Shown here: positions 1-8,833 of the stretch, piece by piece
Layout of the letters: each line of letters starts with the position of its first letter
Position numbering within the stretch: position 1 is the first letter of the stretch
Assembly (NCBI RefSeq): GCF_007677875.1
Contig: NZ_VEDO01000005.1
Span: 286,073-350,072 of the forward strand
Reading direction: 5' to 3'
DNA: 64,000 nucleotides
From: Variovorax boronicumulans
Lineage (GTDB): Bacteria; Pseudomonadota; Gammaproteobacteria; Burkholderiales; Burkholderiaceae_C
Notes under the pieces: model-generated
Databases searched by the model: none
Told to the model about the DNA's origin: nothing
Seen by the model: only the letters and a program-made list of their open reading frames with translations
Made by a program: the position numbers and the translations under genes

Positions 1-1
1 G

Positions 2-289
2 CAACAGGAGCTGGCGATCAAGGGGGTGCTGAGCTCCAACAACGGCGAGGTGCTGCGTCTGGCCGCCATGGGCGGCATGGGCATCGCGCTGCTGTCCCAA
101 TCGGCCGTGCGTGCCGACATCCAGGCCGGCACGCTGGTGCGGCTGCTGGCGGACTACCGCTTTGCGGTGCGCCAATTCTCCAACGGCGTGTTCGCGGTGT
201 TCCGCCAGCACCGCACGCTGCCGCTCAAGGTGCGGGCCTTCGTGGACTTCATGGCAGAAGCCCTGCGCGAGCCGGCCGCGGGCGGCTGA
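2..289 (+). CDS. LysR-family transcriptional regulator, C-terminal part (cut by window edge)
   Basis: The reading frame is open from the first bases of the window and ends at a TGA, giving 95 residues. The residues around AAMGGMGIALLSQSAV and GTLVRLLADYR follow the usual end of a LysR substrate-binding domain: a Gly-rich helix, then the 'L..G.LV.LL' strand. The HTH half lies outside the window. It is followed after 4 bp by a convergent Bug gene, so it may control the CoA-transferase/Bug genes to its right. That link is inference from position only. GTG at 26 is internal to the frame and is not the start. Confidence 0.8.
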   Translation, partial: QQELAIKGVLSSNNGEVLRLAAMGGMGIALLSQSAVRADIQAGTLVRLLADYRFAVRQFSNGVFAVFRQHRTLPLKVRAFVDFMAEALREPAAGG

Positions 290-293
290 AGCG

Positions 294-1262
294 CTACTCG
301 ACGTCGATCTTCACGCCGCTGTCGACCAGCGCCTGGAGCTTGCGCGATTCGGCGTCCAAAAAAGCCGCGAACTGTTGCGGCGTGCCCGGCGAGAGCTGCA
401 GGCCGGTCTCGGCGATGGCGGCGTGGACAGCCGGGTCCGCCAGCGCCGTGCGGATGTCGGCGTTGAGCTGGTCCGTGACGGGCTGCGGCGTGCGCGCGGG
501 CAGCAGCATGCCGTACCAGGTGGCGTAGAGCAGGTCCACGCCGAGTTCGCGGAAGGTCGGCACCTCGGGCGCCGCGGGATGGCGCTGCGCCGAGGCGATG
601 GCGATCGCGCGCAGGCCGCCGTTGCGCGTGAGCGGCATCGAGGAGGTGCCGTCGAAGATGCCGTCGACCACACCGGCCACCACGTCGTTCTTGGCCGGCG
701 CCGCGCCACGGTAGGGCAGGTGCAGGATCTTCGCGTCGATGGCACGGCCCAGCAGCTCCAGCGCGATGTGCGGGCTCGAGGCATTGCCCGAGGAGGCGAG
801 CCGGAGCCGGTTAGGCCCGGCGTGGGCGCGGTCCACCACGTCCTTCAGGGTCTTGAGCGGCGAACGGCCGGAGACGAACAGGATCAGGCCGTTGGCGCCG
901 ATCTGCACCAGCGGCTTGAGCGCGTCGGCCCTGTACGGCATGGCGCTGCGCAGGATCGGGTTGGAGGTGTAGGCGTAGGCCGTGAACAGCAGCGTGTGGC
1001 CGTCGGGCGCGGCATGGGCCACGAACTGCGTGCCGATCAGGGTGCCGGCACCGCCGCGGTTCTCCACCACCACGGGCTGGCCCCAGAGCTGGGACAGCCT
1101 GTGCGCCAGCACGCGGGTGTGACCGTCGGTGGGGCCACCGGCCGTGTAGGGCACGACGATGGTCACGGGCCGCGTGGGGAAGCGGGGCTGGGCGCGGCCG
1201 GAGTCCGCCAGTGCGAGCAGCGCGGCGCCGCCCAGGCCTTGCAGCATCTGGCGCTTGTGCAT
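294..1262 (-). CDS. Bug-family tripartite tricarboxylate transporter substrate-binding protein
   Basis: This 322-aa periplasmic solute-binding protein has an N-terminal export signal (hydrophobic GGAALLALA, cleavage near GRAQ). The Bug core follows: RPVTIVVPYTAGGPTD, then ENRGGAGTLIG, and an N-P-I-L-R segment. Bug proteins bind small carboxylates and often work with transporters encoded elsewhere. No TctA/TctB membrane gene is nearby, as is common for the expanded Bug sets of Burkholderiales. It lies 20 bp downstream of the SMP-30 gene on the same strand and is probably co-transcribed. The ligand cannot be told from sequence. Confidence 0.9.
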   Translation of the reverse strand: MHKRQMLQGLGGAALLALADSGRAQPRFPTRPVTIVVPYTAGGPTDGHTRVLAHRLSQLWGQPVVVENRGGAGTLIGTQFVAHAAPDGHTLLFTAYAYTSNPILRSAMPYRADALKPLVQIGANGLILFVSGRSPLKTLKDVVDRAHAGPNRLRLASSGNASSPHIALELLGRAIDAKILHLPYRGAAPAKNDVVAGVVDGIFDGTSSMPLTRNGGLRAIAIASAQRHPAAPEVPTFRELGVDLLYATWYGMLLPARTPQPVTDQLNADIRTALADPAVHAAIAETGLQLSPGTPQQFAAFLDAESRKLQALVDSGVKIDVE

Positions 1263-1282
1263 GGTGTCTCCTCGGTTCCTGT

Positions 1283-2179
1283 TCAGTCGGGGTGGCCGAA
1301 CGCCTGGGTCGGCAGGCCCGGCGCCGGCAGCCCGTCAACCGCGAACAGCCCGCCGTCCTGCGGCCGCGTGCCGGCCAGGTGCACGCTGCGCGAAATCGAG
1401 GTCACGTAGGCCGTGGCCAGCCGCGGCCCGCCGAAGGCGAGGCTGGTGGGGTGCGTGGCCGGCAGCGCGACGCGGCGTTCCAGCCGCCCGTCGGGTGCGT
1501 AGCGCGCGAGTTCACCGGTGCGCACGAGCACGGTCCACAGATGGCCTTCGGCGTCCACCGTGGCGCCGTCGGGACCGGAGTCCAGCGCCCCGGTCTGCGC
1601 GAACACGCGCCGCCGCGCGAGCGGCCGAGCAGGGTGGTAGTCGAAGGCCCAGATCGTGCGCGCCGTGCTGTCGGCCACGTAGAGCGTCTGCCCGTCGGGG
1701 CTGAAGCAGGGGCCGTTGGCCAGTGCGAAGCCCTCGGCCAGCTTCTCCAGGCTCGCGTCGTGGCGCAGCCGGTACAGGCCGCCGAGCGGCGGGGCGTCGG
1801 CCGCGCGGTTGTAGTGCAGCGTGCCGGCGATGAAGTTGCCCCAGGCGTCGCACTTGCCGTCGTTCAGGCGCACGTCGGGGTGTTCGCAGTCGATGCGGGC
1901 CAGCGTGGTCAGCTGGCGCGTGCGGAAGTCGTAGCGCGCGAAGCGGTGCTGCAAGGCGACAACCACGGCGTCGTCGCGGCAGGGCGCGACGGAGCCGACG
2001 GGGGCAGGCAGGGCGTGGGCCTCGCGCTGGCCGGTGGCGGGCCACCAGCGGTGCAGGGTGCCGGCCAGCGCGTCGATCCAGGCCAGGGCCCCGGTGCGCG
2101 CGTCCCAGCAGGGGCTTTCGCCGAGCCGGTCCAGGGTGTCTCCGATCCGGATGGTGTGCATCTCGCGCATCTCGCTCAT
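1283..2179 (-). CDS. SMP-30/gluconolactonase/LRE-family protein
   Basis: A 298-aa cytoplasmic six-bladed beta-propeller of the SMP-30/gluconolactonase family, metal-dependent lactonases that open sugar lactones. Visible family marks are LGESPCWD near residue 20 (metal-binding Glu), RLNDGKCDAWGNFIAGT near 105-121 (metal-binding Asn and substrate residues), ANGPCFSPDGQTLYVADS near 155-172 (metal-binding Asn, then Asp) and a late GPDGATVDAEGHLW blade. Starts at Met1, Met4 or Met7 are all possible. It is divergent from the CoA-transferase gene and upstream of a Bug gene, which suggests uptake and lactone hydrolysis of a sugar acid. The substrate is unknown. Confidence 0.88.
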   Translation of the reverse strand: MSEMREMHTIRIGDTLDRLGESPCWDARTGALAWIDALAGTLHRWWPATGQREAHALPAPVGSVAPCRDDAVVVALQHRFARYDFRTRQLTTLARIDCEHPDVRLNDGKCDAWGNFIAGTLHYNRAADAPPLGGLYRLRHDASLEKLAEGFALANGPCFSPDGQTLYVADSTARTIWAFDYHPARPLARRRVFAQTGALDSGPDGATVDAEGHLWTVLVRTGELARYAPDGRLERRVALPATHPTSLAFGGPRLATAYVTSISRSVHLAGTRPQDGGLFAVDGLPAPGLPTQAFGHPD

Positions 2180-2225
2180 GGCGGGCCAGTGTGGCCAGAT
2201 TCGTGCGCGCCGCCGGCGCCCGGGC

Positions 2226-2240
2226 GCAAAGCTGCTTTGC
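2226..2240. promoter_or_regulatory. Operator-like palindrome in the SMP-30 / CoA-transferase divergent region
   Basis: GCAAAG-CTG-CTTTGC is a perfect 6-bp inverted repeat with the core AAAGCTGCTTT at 2228-2238. It lies between two divergent genes. A near copy of the core (AAAGCAGCTTT, 3518-3528) lies upstream of the next gene, so a shared regulator is plausible, for example the LysR protein at the window start. That last step is inference. Confidence 0.4.
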
Positions 2241-2286
2241 AGCTCCTGTCGCGATGGCTGTGTGCCCGGCTTCTAGAGTCGCCGGC

Positions 2287-3501
2287 ATGACCTCGACCCC
2301 TCACTCCCCGCCGCCCCTGGAGGGCGTCCGCGTCGTCGAACTCGGCAACTACATCGCCGGCCCTGGCACCGCCATGGTGCTGCGCGACCTCGGCGCCGAG
2401 GTCGTCAAGATCGAGTCGCTGGAGGGCGACGCGGCACGCAGCACCGGCCCTTTCGGCATGGCCATGCTGCGGGCCTACAACCGCGACAAGCGGTCGGTCG
2501 CGCTGGACCTGCGCCACCCCCAGGGCCTGGCCGTGGCCAAGCGCCTGATCGCGCACGCCGACGTGGTGGTGCAGAACCTGCGCCCCGGCGCCATGGAGGC
2601 GCTGGGCCTGGGCGCCGACGTGCTGCGGGCCGCGCAACCAGCGCTGGTGCATGTCTCGATCGCGGGCTTTCCGGCCGGCGCGCCCTCGGCCGCCCGGCCC
2701 GGCTACGACATCGCCGCCCAGGCCGAGAGCGGCATGATGTCCGTGACCGGCGAGCCACAGGGCCTGCCGCAGAAGGTGGGCGCGACCATCATCGACGCGG
2801 CCACCGTGCAGGTGGCGGCCCAGGCCATCCTCGCCGCGCTGCTGCGCCGCGTGCGCACGGGCGTGGGCGAGACGATCCGGCTGTCGCTCCTGGAGGTGGC
2901 ACTGAACCTGCAGCTGCCCAACTGGAGCGACTACCTGGTGCGCGGCGTGGAGCCGCAGCGCAGCGGCGACGGCCAGCCCATGGCCGCGCCGGCCGCCGAC
3001 ATCTTCGCCACGCGCGACGGCATGGTGGTCGTCTCAGCCTATGTGCAGGCGCACTGGCTGCGGCTGTGCGACTGCATCGGCGCGCCCGAGCTTGCCAGCG
3101 ATCCGCGCTTTGGCACGAACGAGCTGCGCGTGGCCAACCGGGCCGCGATGAAAGCCGCCGTGGGCGCGCGGCTCGCGCTGCTGGGCACGGACGCATGCGT
3201 GGAGCTGCTCACCCGCAACGCCATCGTGGTCGGCGTGGTGCGGCGCTACAGCGATGCGCTGCGCAGCGCAGACTTCCAGGCCAGCAGCATGCTGATCGAG
3301 ACCGGTGCCAACGGTGCCGTGCCCGGCTACCGCAGCTTCGGCCTGCCCTACGAGCTGGTCGACACGCCGCGCCCGCCCAGCCAGGCAGCGCCGGCCCATG
3401 GCGCGCACACGCTGCAGGTGCTGCGGGAGGCCGGCTATGGCGCGGACGAGATCGCCGCGCTGCAGGCCGGCGGCGTGGTGCGGATCCCGGCCGCACCCTG
3501 A
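2287..3501 (+). CDS. CaiB/BaiF (family III) CoA-transferase
   Basis: A 404-aa class III CoA-transferase, which moves CoA between carboxylic acids through a mixed anhydride on a conserved aspartate. The N-terminal motif GVRVVELGNYIAGPGTAM, the AEVVKIE strand and YNRDKRSVALDL are typical. Asp141 in RPGYDIAAQAESG is the expected catalytic residue. The ATG at 2287 was chosen because it begins just before the conserved 'leeGVRVVEL' block; an upstream extension of 32 residues is unrelated low-complexity sequence. A Bug gene follows on the same strand, so the pair may import and activate a carboxylate. Confidence 0.92.
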   Translation: MTSTPHSPPPLEGVRVVELGNYIAGPGTAMVLRDLGAEVVKIESLEGDAARSTGPFGMAMLRAYNRDKRSVALDLRHPQGLAVAKRLIAHADVVVQNLRPGAMEALGLGADVLRAAQPALVHVSIAGFPAGAPSAARPGYDIAAQAESGMMSVTGEPQGLPQKVGATIIDAATVQVAAQAILAALLRRVRTGVGETIRLSLLEVALNLQLPNWSDYLVRGVEPQRSGDGQPMAAPAADIFATRDGMVVVSAYVQAHWLRLCDCIGAPELASDPRFGTNELRVANRAAMKAAVGARLALLGTDACVELLTRNAIVVGVVRRYSDALRSADFQASSMLIETGANGAVPGYRSFGLPYELVDTPRPPSQAAPAHGAHTLQVLREAGYGADEIAALQAGGVVRIPAAP

Positions 3502-3517
3502 GACGTGCACGCGCCGG

Positions 3518-3528
3518 AAAGCAGCTTT
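3518..3528. promoter_or_regulatory. Second copy of the AAAGC-W-GCTTT palindrome
   Basis: AAAGCAGCTTT lies between the CoA-transferase stop and the next Bug start. It differs only in the central base from the palindrome at 2228-2238. The sequence TTTGCAGC lies next to both copies. This is a candidate binding site for a regulator of the local catabolic genes, based on the repeat alone. Confidence 0.4.
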
Positions 3529-3632
3529 TCACTCTTTGCAGCGCAGGCGCCGATTCCGCGCCTAAGCTGCCTGGGCACGGCGCAGCGCTGACGCTGCCCA
3601 CCGACGGACGACGAGACAACGAAGGAGACACC

Positions 3633-4598
3633 ATGACCATTCGCCGAACCCTTGCCATGCTGGCCCTGGGCCTGTGCAGCGCCCTGGCGGCCGTCCCGGC
3701 CCTGGCCCAGCAGCCCACCCGCATCGTCGTGCCGTTCGCGGCCGGCGGCGGCACCGACCAATACGTGCGCTTGCTGGCGGCCGACCTTGGCAAGCACGGC
3801 ATGCAGGTGATCGTGGAGAACAAGCCGGGCGCCAGCGGCATCGTCGCAGCCGACCACGTGGCGCGCGCGCGGCCCGACGGGCTCACCGTGCTGATGACCT
3901 CGATGAGCATCCTGGCGACCAACACCGTCCTGTACGACAAGCTGCCCTACGACCCGGTCAAGGATTTCGCCTCGGTTTCTCAGATCGCTTACCAGCCGGC
4001 GATCCTGGTCGGCCGGCCCGACCTGCCGTACAAGAACATCAAGGAGATGGTCGCCTACGCCAAGGCCAATCCCGGCAAGATCAACCGCGGCTCGCCGGGC
4101 GCCTCCATCCTGACCAACCTCGCGCCGCTGGCATTCGAGCAGCAGGTCGGCATCCGCACCATGCACATCCCGTTCAACGGCGACACGCCGGGCCTGCAAG
4201 CGCTGCTGGGCAGCCAGATCGACGTGCACGGCACCTCGATCACAGGCCCGCTGCCGCACATCAAGGCAGGCAAGATGGTCGTGCTGGGCGTGATGGACAG
4301 CAAGCGACTGCCGCAGGTGCCAGAGGCGCCGACCTTCAAGGAGCAGGGCTACGACATCGAGGCGCTGCTGGCGTACGCGCTGTCGGTGCCGGCGGCCACA
4401 CCCAAGGACGTGGTCGAGCGGCTCAACCGCGCAGTCAACCAGGTCATCGCCGACCCCGAGTTCGTGGCCCGCGCCCGCGCCATGGGCATGGAGCCGCGCG
4501 GCGGCACGGCGGAGGAGTTCAATCGCTTCATCAGGACCGAGTCGGAGCGCTGGCTGCCGTTGCTGCAAAGCCTGAACCTGCCCAAGCAGGGGCAATAA
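3633..4598 (+). CDS. Bug-family tripartite tricarboxylate transporter substrate-binding protein
   Basis: A 321-aa secreted solute-binding protein. A signal peptide (LAMLALGLCSALAAVPALA, cleavage before QQPTR) precedes the Bug fold with VPFAAGGGTD, VENKPGASGIVAAD, a YDKLPYDPVKDF segment and the late VPEAPTFKEQGYD. The ATG at 3633 is preceded by a good ribosome-binding site, GAAGGAG. It lies 131 bp after the CoA-transferase on the same strand with its own palindrome upstream, so it may have its own promoter. It is clearly different in sequence from the Bug protein at 294-1262. Confidence 0.92.
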   Translation: MTIRRTLAMLALGLCSALAAVPALAQQPTRIVVPFAAGGGTDQYVRLLAADLGKHGMQVIVENKPGASGIVAADHVARARPDGLTVLMTSMSILATNTVLYDKLPYDPVKDFASVSQIAYQPAILVGRPDLPYKNIKEMVAYAKANPGKINRGSPGASILTNLAPLAFEQQVGIRTMHIPFNGDTPGLQALLGSQIDVHGTSITGPLPHIKAGKMVVLGVMDSKRLPQVPEAPTFKEQGYDIEALLAYALSVPAATPKDVVERLNRAVNQVIADPEFVARARAMGMEPRGGTAEEFNRFIRTESERWLPLLQSLNLPKQGQ

Positions 4599-4725
4599 GG
4601 CACACCACGGGTCGTCCGCCCGCGCAGGCGGGTGGCGATGCCGTCCCGCCTTTGCCGCCGCCCGTCGCGCTGCGCCGCCAAGCGGAACGCTGGGGAGCGC
4701 GCGCCGCGCCGACGCCCGGGAAGCC

Positions 4726-5391
4726 TCAGCGAGCCCGGGGGCGGGCCCAGCCCAGGGCGCCCAGGCCCAGCAGCAGCAGCGCGCCCATGCCCGGCTCGGG
4801 CACTTCGCCCGCGGGCGCTTGCAGCACGAAGGCCAGGTTGTCGGCGTAGCCGTCGTTGTCGCCGCCGCCGTTGCGCTCCATCGACAGCCAGAACGCCAGC
4901 GAGGTCGTGCCCACCGGCAGCAGGCCCTCGGTCTCGCGGTAGAACAGGCCGGTCTGGTTGTTGCGGTCGGCGGCGGTCACCGCGCCGATGGTCGCGCCGC
5001 CGATCTCGGCGCCGAAGGCGTCCAGGAACTGCACATAGAAGAGCGCGTTGTCGGTCTGGCTGCTCCAGCCGCCGAGCCAGCCGCTCAGCGAGTAGCCGAG
5101 GGCCTGCGTGGTCGCCATGCCGAAGTCCAGCGTCTGGTAGCCGACGGCGTAGGCGCCCGTGCCAGTGAACATCTTGGCGCCGCGGTCGCCCGGCCCCGGC
5201 TGCGTGGGCAGCACCCAGTTGCTGCCGTAGCTGACGGACTGGATGGCGCCATAGACGTCATAGCCGCTCCAGCCGGCGGTGCCGGCCTCGGCGTCGCCGT
5301 TGACGACCAGGTTGCTGCCATAGACCACGGCGGCCTGGCCGCTGCAGGCCACGGCGAGCAGGGCCGTGGCGAGAAGGTGTCGAAGGTGCAT
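4726..5391 (-). CDS. PEP-CTERM sorting domain-containing secreted protein
   Basis: A 221-aa exported protein. An N-terminal signal peptide (LLATALLAVACSGQAA) precedes a beta-rich body beginning LVVNGDAEAGTAGWSG, the usual start of a carbohydrate-binding-like jelly roll in this class. The C-terminus is a textbook PEP-CTERM tail: VPEPG at about 197, a hydrophobic stretch, then an Arg-rich end. Such tails are recognised by exosortase, often in exopolysaccharide-making bacteria. No exosortase gene lies in this window. It sits 18 bp downstream of the phospholipase gene and may share its transcript. Confidence 0.85.
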   Translation of the reverse strand: MHLRHLLATALLAVACSGQAAVVYGSNLVVNGDAEAGTAGWSGYDVYGAIQSVSYGSNWVLPTQPGPGDRGAKMFTGTGAYAVGYQTLDFGMATTQALGYSLSGWLGGWSSQTDNALFYVQFLDAFGAEIGGATIGAVTAADRNNQTGLFYRETEGLLPVGTTSLAFWLSMERNGGGDNDGYADNLAFVLQAPAGEVPEPGMGALLLLGLGALGWARPRAR

Positions 5392-5409
5392 TGCGGAGAT
5401 CCTTGGGGT

Positions 5410-7581
5410 TCAGTTGACGCGGTATTGGTCCAGCTGGGCGGCGCCCTGCATCGCGGGGTCGCTGATCGAGGGCAGGCCGTTCTCCAGGTGGCCGGCGAAG
5501 CGGCGCAGCCAGGTGGGCAGGCCGTTCACGCGCAGGCTGTAGTCGTACCAGTGCGAGCTCGCGGCCAGCGGCAGGCGCAGCGCGCTGCGCGAGCGCGCCA
5601 CCACGCGCACTTCGGGCAGGGTGCTCGTGGTGTACTTGTTGGCCGTGAGCTGGAAGGTGCAGGGCTGGCCACCGTTGTTGACGAGCTCGAGCACGAGTTC
5701 GCCGGTCGAACGCTCGGCGCGCACGATGAGCTCGGGCAGCGCCGCGCCACTGGCGCGGCGCACGTCGCCCGCGATGTGGCGGTGAAAGCCGTTTGGTCCC
5801 AGCACCCAGAGGTCGTAGGCGGCCGTGGCGGCCCAGCGGCCCTGCAGCTGCTTGCCGGCCTCCACCGTGTAGCGGCGCGGCACCTGGTCCAGCGCCAGGC
5901 GGTCGTACACGTGGAACACGGCGCCGGCCTCGCCGGCGTTCTCGAAGGTCAGCAGCACGCCTGCGGCCTCGACCTGCGCCTGCACCTGCAGCTCGTAGGG
6001 CAGGGCGCGCGCGGGCCGCACGCCGGCAGCCTGCACGGGCGCGGCCAGCGTGGTCGGCGTGGCGGGCACCTTGGTGTTGGGCAGCGCCAGCGACTGCGCG
6101 CGGCGTGCGGCCGTGGCCGGCAGCAGCTGCATGAAGCCGTTGTCCTCGGGGTTCACGAAGTCGAAGCAGGACAGCAGGTTGCCCGAGACGGCACGGCGCC
6201 AGGGGCTGATCAGCGGCTCGGCCACGCCGAAGCGCGCCTCGATGAAGCGCAGCACCGAGCTGTGGTCGGCCACCTGCGAGTTGACCCAGCCGCCCTTGCT
6301 CCAGGGCGAGACCACGTACAGGGGCACGCGCGGGCCCAGGCCGTAGGGGCGGTGCAGGGTGCGGGGGTCTGCACCGTTGAGCACGTGGTGGTATTCACCC
6401 GTGGTGTCCACGGTGGAGGCGCCGGCCAGCTGGGCTTGCGCGGGGTTGGCGTCGTAGGCCAGGTAGGAGGGCACGGCCGGCGGCGGCATGTGGTCGAAGA
6501 AGCCGTCGTTCTCGTCGAAGTTGATGAGCAGGACGGTCTTGCTCCAGACCTCGGGGTTGGCCGTCAGCGCGTCCAGCACGCGGGCCGTGTAGTCCGCGCC
6601 CGAGGCCGGGCTCGAGGGCCCCGGATGCTCGGAGCCTTCGGCCGTGGCGACGATCCAGCTGACCTGGGGCAGGCGGTCGGCCAGCACGTCGGCGCGCAGC
6701 AGGTCCAGGTCGCGCGTGCTGACGCCGCGTTCGCGCAGCGCCTGCGAGTAGCCCGGGCGCAGGTACCAGGCATTGCGGAAACTGCGGAAACCGGCCAGCG
6801 GGTTGTCGGTGAAGTTGTCCGCCATGTTCTGGTAGACCTGCCAGCGGATCCCGGCGGCCTGCAGGCGTTCCGCGTAGGTGATCCAGCGGTAGTCGGTGCT
6901 CTGGTCGGGGTCGAAGCTGTCGCGGCTGTTGTCGGTCGACGGGCCGCCGGCCTGGGCCAGGGGATCGTTGTGGCCGGTCCACAGGAACAGGCGGTTGGTG
7001 TTGGTGCCGGTCTGCGTTGCGCAGTGGTAGTGGTCGCACAGCGTGAAGGCGCGCGCCAGCGCGAACTGGAACGGCAGATCGCCCTCGGCGTAGTAACCCA
7101 TGGAGTGGTTCTGCTTGGCCGCGCACCAGTCGTTCATGCGGCCGTGGTCCCAGGCCAGCTGCGCGTCCAGCCAGGAATGCGGCGTGCCGGCCACGCGCAT
7201 GACCGGGAAGTCCTGCTCGGTGTTCAGGCGGAACGGCGCGATGGGCTTGCTGGTCGGCCAGTTGGGCCGGCCTGGCACGGGCGCGCCGCCCACGCTGGGC
7301 TGCACGAACACGGTCTTGCCGCTGAACAGGTTCTGCCGGTCGCGCACCGGCACGGGAAACGGATCGCCGAAGCCGCGCACGCCGGCCATGGTGCCGAAGT
7401 AGTGGTCGAAGCTGCGGTTCTCCTGCGTCAGCACGACGATGTGCTCGACGTCCTGCAGGGTGCGGGTGCGCTGGTTGGCGGGCAGGGCCAGGGCGCGCTG
7501 GATGGCGGGCGGGAAGCTGGCCAGCACGGCGCTGGCGCCGCCGGCCTGGGCCAGGGTGCGCAGGAAGTCGCGGCGGCTCAT
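5410..7581 (-). CDS. Phosphocholine-specific phospholipase C (PlcH/PlcN family), Tat-exported
   Basis: A 723-aa enzyme. The start at 7581 gives a twin-arginine signal (MSRRDFLRTLAQAGG) directly at the N-terminus; longer frames put it internally, so 7581 is preferred. The phosphoesterase domain (about 40-500) has VLTQENRSFDHYFGTM, HSWLDAQLAWDHGRMNDW, FDENDGFFDHMPPPAVP and RVPLYVVSPWSKGGWV, all conserved in the PlcC/acid-phosphatase superfamily. The last 200 residues hold the two beta modules (DUF756-like) typical of phosphocholine-type PLCs. It would hydrolyse phosphatidylcholine or sphingomyelin outside the cytoplasm. The choice between hemolytic and non-hemolytic type is not possible here. 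Confidence 0.93.
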   Translation of the reverse strand: MSRRDFLRTLAQAGGASAVLASFPPAIQRALALPANQRTRTLQDVEHIVVLTQENRSFDHYFGTMAGVRGFGDPFPVPVRDRQNLFSGKTVFVQPSVGGAPVPGRPNWPTSKPIAPFRLNTEQDFPVMRVAGTPHSWLDAQLAWDHGRMNDWCAAKQNHSMGYYAEGDLPFQFALARAFTLCDHYHCATQTGTNTNRLFLWTGHNDPLAQAGGPSTDNSRDSFDPDQSTDYRWITYAERLQAAGIRWQVYQNMADNFTDNPLAGFRSFRNAWYLRPGYSQALRERGVSTRDLDLLRADVLADRLPQVSWIVATAEGSEHPGPSSPASGADYTARVLDALTANPEVWSKTVLLINFDENDGFFDHMPPPAVPSYLAYDANPAQAQLAGASTVDTTGEYHHVLNGADPRTLHRPYGLGPRVPLYVVSPWSKGGWVNSQVADHSSVLRFIEARFGVAEPLISPWRRAVSGNLLSCFDFVNPEDNGFMQLLPATAARRAQSLALPNTKVPATPTTLAAPVQAAGVRPARALPYELQVQAQVEAAGVLLTFENAGEAGAVFHVYDRLALDQVPRRYTVEAGKQLQGRWAATAAYDLWVLGPNGFHRHIAGDVRRASGAALPELIVRAERSTGELVLELVNNGGQPCTFQLTANKYTTSTLPEVRVVARSRSALRLPLAASSHWYDYSLRVNGLPTWLRRFAGHLENGLPSISDPAMQGAAQLDQYRVN

Positions 7582-7758
7582 GGCTGCGCCTTGGTGCGCG
7601 GGAGCGCGGGGTTGGAGGAGTGCATGTGGGAGGTTCCAGTCGATGGGGTGCCGACAGGCGCTTTCGCCGTCAGGGCGAAGGCAATGTAGGCAGCGACCGT
7701 GAACACTCGATGACGGGCACCGCACGCGGCCGCGCGGGGCGGGACAGGACCGAAAGGG

Positions 7759-8709
7759 TCAGCCGCCGTGGTGCCGGCCACGCCCGTGCTGGCCGGGCGT
7801 CTGCACGGGCGCATGCTCGGCCAGCAGGGGCACGACCCAGTCGATGAAGGCGCGCAGCCGGGCGCCCACGTGCCGGTTCGGCGCGTAGGCCAGGTACAGC
7901 GGCATGGGGGCCAGCTGCCAGTCCTGGAGCAGCGGCACGAGCGCGCCACTTTCGCGGTGCGGCCTGGCCATGTAGTCGGGCAGCCACAGCACGCCCAGGC
8001 CGGCCAGGCCGGCCGCCAGGTAGGCGTTGCCGTCGTCGACCGCGAAGGCGTAGCGGCCCTGCACGTGGACCTGCTCGTCGCCACGCCGCATGGCGTAGGG
8101 AAAGGTCTTGCCTGCGCGCGCCCACAGGAAGCCGACGATGCGGTGGTGCGTGTCCTCCAGCATGCGTGGGTGGTCGGGCCGGCCCGCCAGCGCGAGGTAG
8201 GCCGGCGCTGCGTACACGCCCAGCTGCAGGTCGGCCACGTGGCGGGCCACCAGCGAGGGGTTGGCGATGTGGCCGCCGCGCAGCACGCAGTCCACGTTCT
8301 CGCCGATCAGGTCGACGCGGCGGTCGCTCACGCCCATGTCGAGCTGGATCTCGGGGTAGCGTGCATGGAAGTCCGGCAGCGCCGGCACCAGCAGCATGCG
8401 CGCGAGCGGACTCGGCACGTCCACGCGCAGGCGCCCGCGCGGCATTGCGGCTGCGCTGGACAGCCCGGTCTCGGCGTCTTCCACGTCGGCCAGGATGCGC
8501 AGCACGCGCGCGTAGTAGGCTGCGCCGTCGGCCGTGAGGTGCACGCGGCGCGTGGTGCGGTTCAGCAGCTTCACGCGCAGCCTGGCCTCCAGTTGCTGCA
8601 CGAGCTGGGTGATGCTGGTCTTGCTGATGTGCAGCGTGTCGGCCGCTTTGGTGAAGCTGCCGGCTTCCACGACGCGGGCGAAGGCCTGCATCGCATCGAA
8701 ACGGTCCAT
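7759..8709 (-). CDS. LysR-family transcriptional regulator
   Basis: A 316-aa full-length LysR protein. The winged HTH is at residues 1-60 (MDRFDAMQAFARVVEAGSFT, KTSITQLVQQLEARL, NRTTRRVHLT). The substrate-binding domain runs from about 90 (PRGRLRVDVPSPLARMLLVP) to 300. The sequence is of the CrgA/AaeR-like clade that often acts on nearby enzymes. It is divergent from the RidA-family gene across 124 bp, so that gene is its likely target. A His/Gly-rich tail (HGRGRHHGG) ends the protein. Confidence 0.92.
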   Translation of the reverse strand: MDRFDAMQAFARVVEAGSFTKAADTLHISKTSITQLVQQLEARLRVKLLNRTTRRVHLTADGAAYYARVLRILADVEDAETGLSSAAAMPRGRLRVDVPSPLARMLLVPALPDFHARYPEIQLDMGVSDRRVDLIGENVDCVLRGGHIANPSLVARHVADLQLGVYAAPAYLALAGRPDHPRMLEDTHHRIVGFLWARAGKTFPYAMRRGDEQVHVQGRYAFAVDDGNAYLAAGLAGLGVLWLPDYMARPHRESGALVPLLQDWQLAPMPLYLAYAPNRHVGARLRAFIDWVVPLLAEHAPVQTPGQHGRGRHHGG

Positions 8710-8771
8710 GCGGGCTCCGGTGGGATCGTGATTGTTTGGAGTTTACGAACAGTGGTGGGTGGACTTGCCCG

Positions 8772-8800
8772 TTGATCGCACAGCAACGGCTTCCTACAGT
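8772..8800 (+). promoter_or_regulatory. Probable sigma-70 promoter of the RidA-family gene
   Basis: TTGATC at 8772-8777 and TACAGT at 8795-8800 are separated by 17 bp, the optimal spacing. They lie about 35 bp before the start codon at 8834 and in the region divergent from the LysR gene, where a LysR site would be expected. Confidence 0.55.
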
Positions 8801-8833
8801 GCCGGCATCCCTTCCATCCACCAAGGCATTCCC

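Noticed and set aside
4599..4725. Rho-independent terminator after the second Bug gene
   Set aside because: There is a CCGCC/GGCGG-type stem but no T-run and a weak loop, so I could not support it.
4819..7689. A 956-codon plus-strand frame opposite the phospholipase gene
   Set aside because: The minus strand has a clear Tat signal and phosphoesterase motifs. The plus frame is a shadow.
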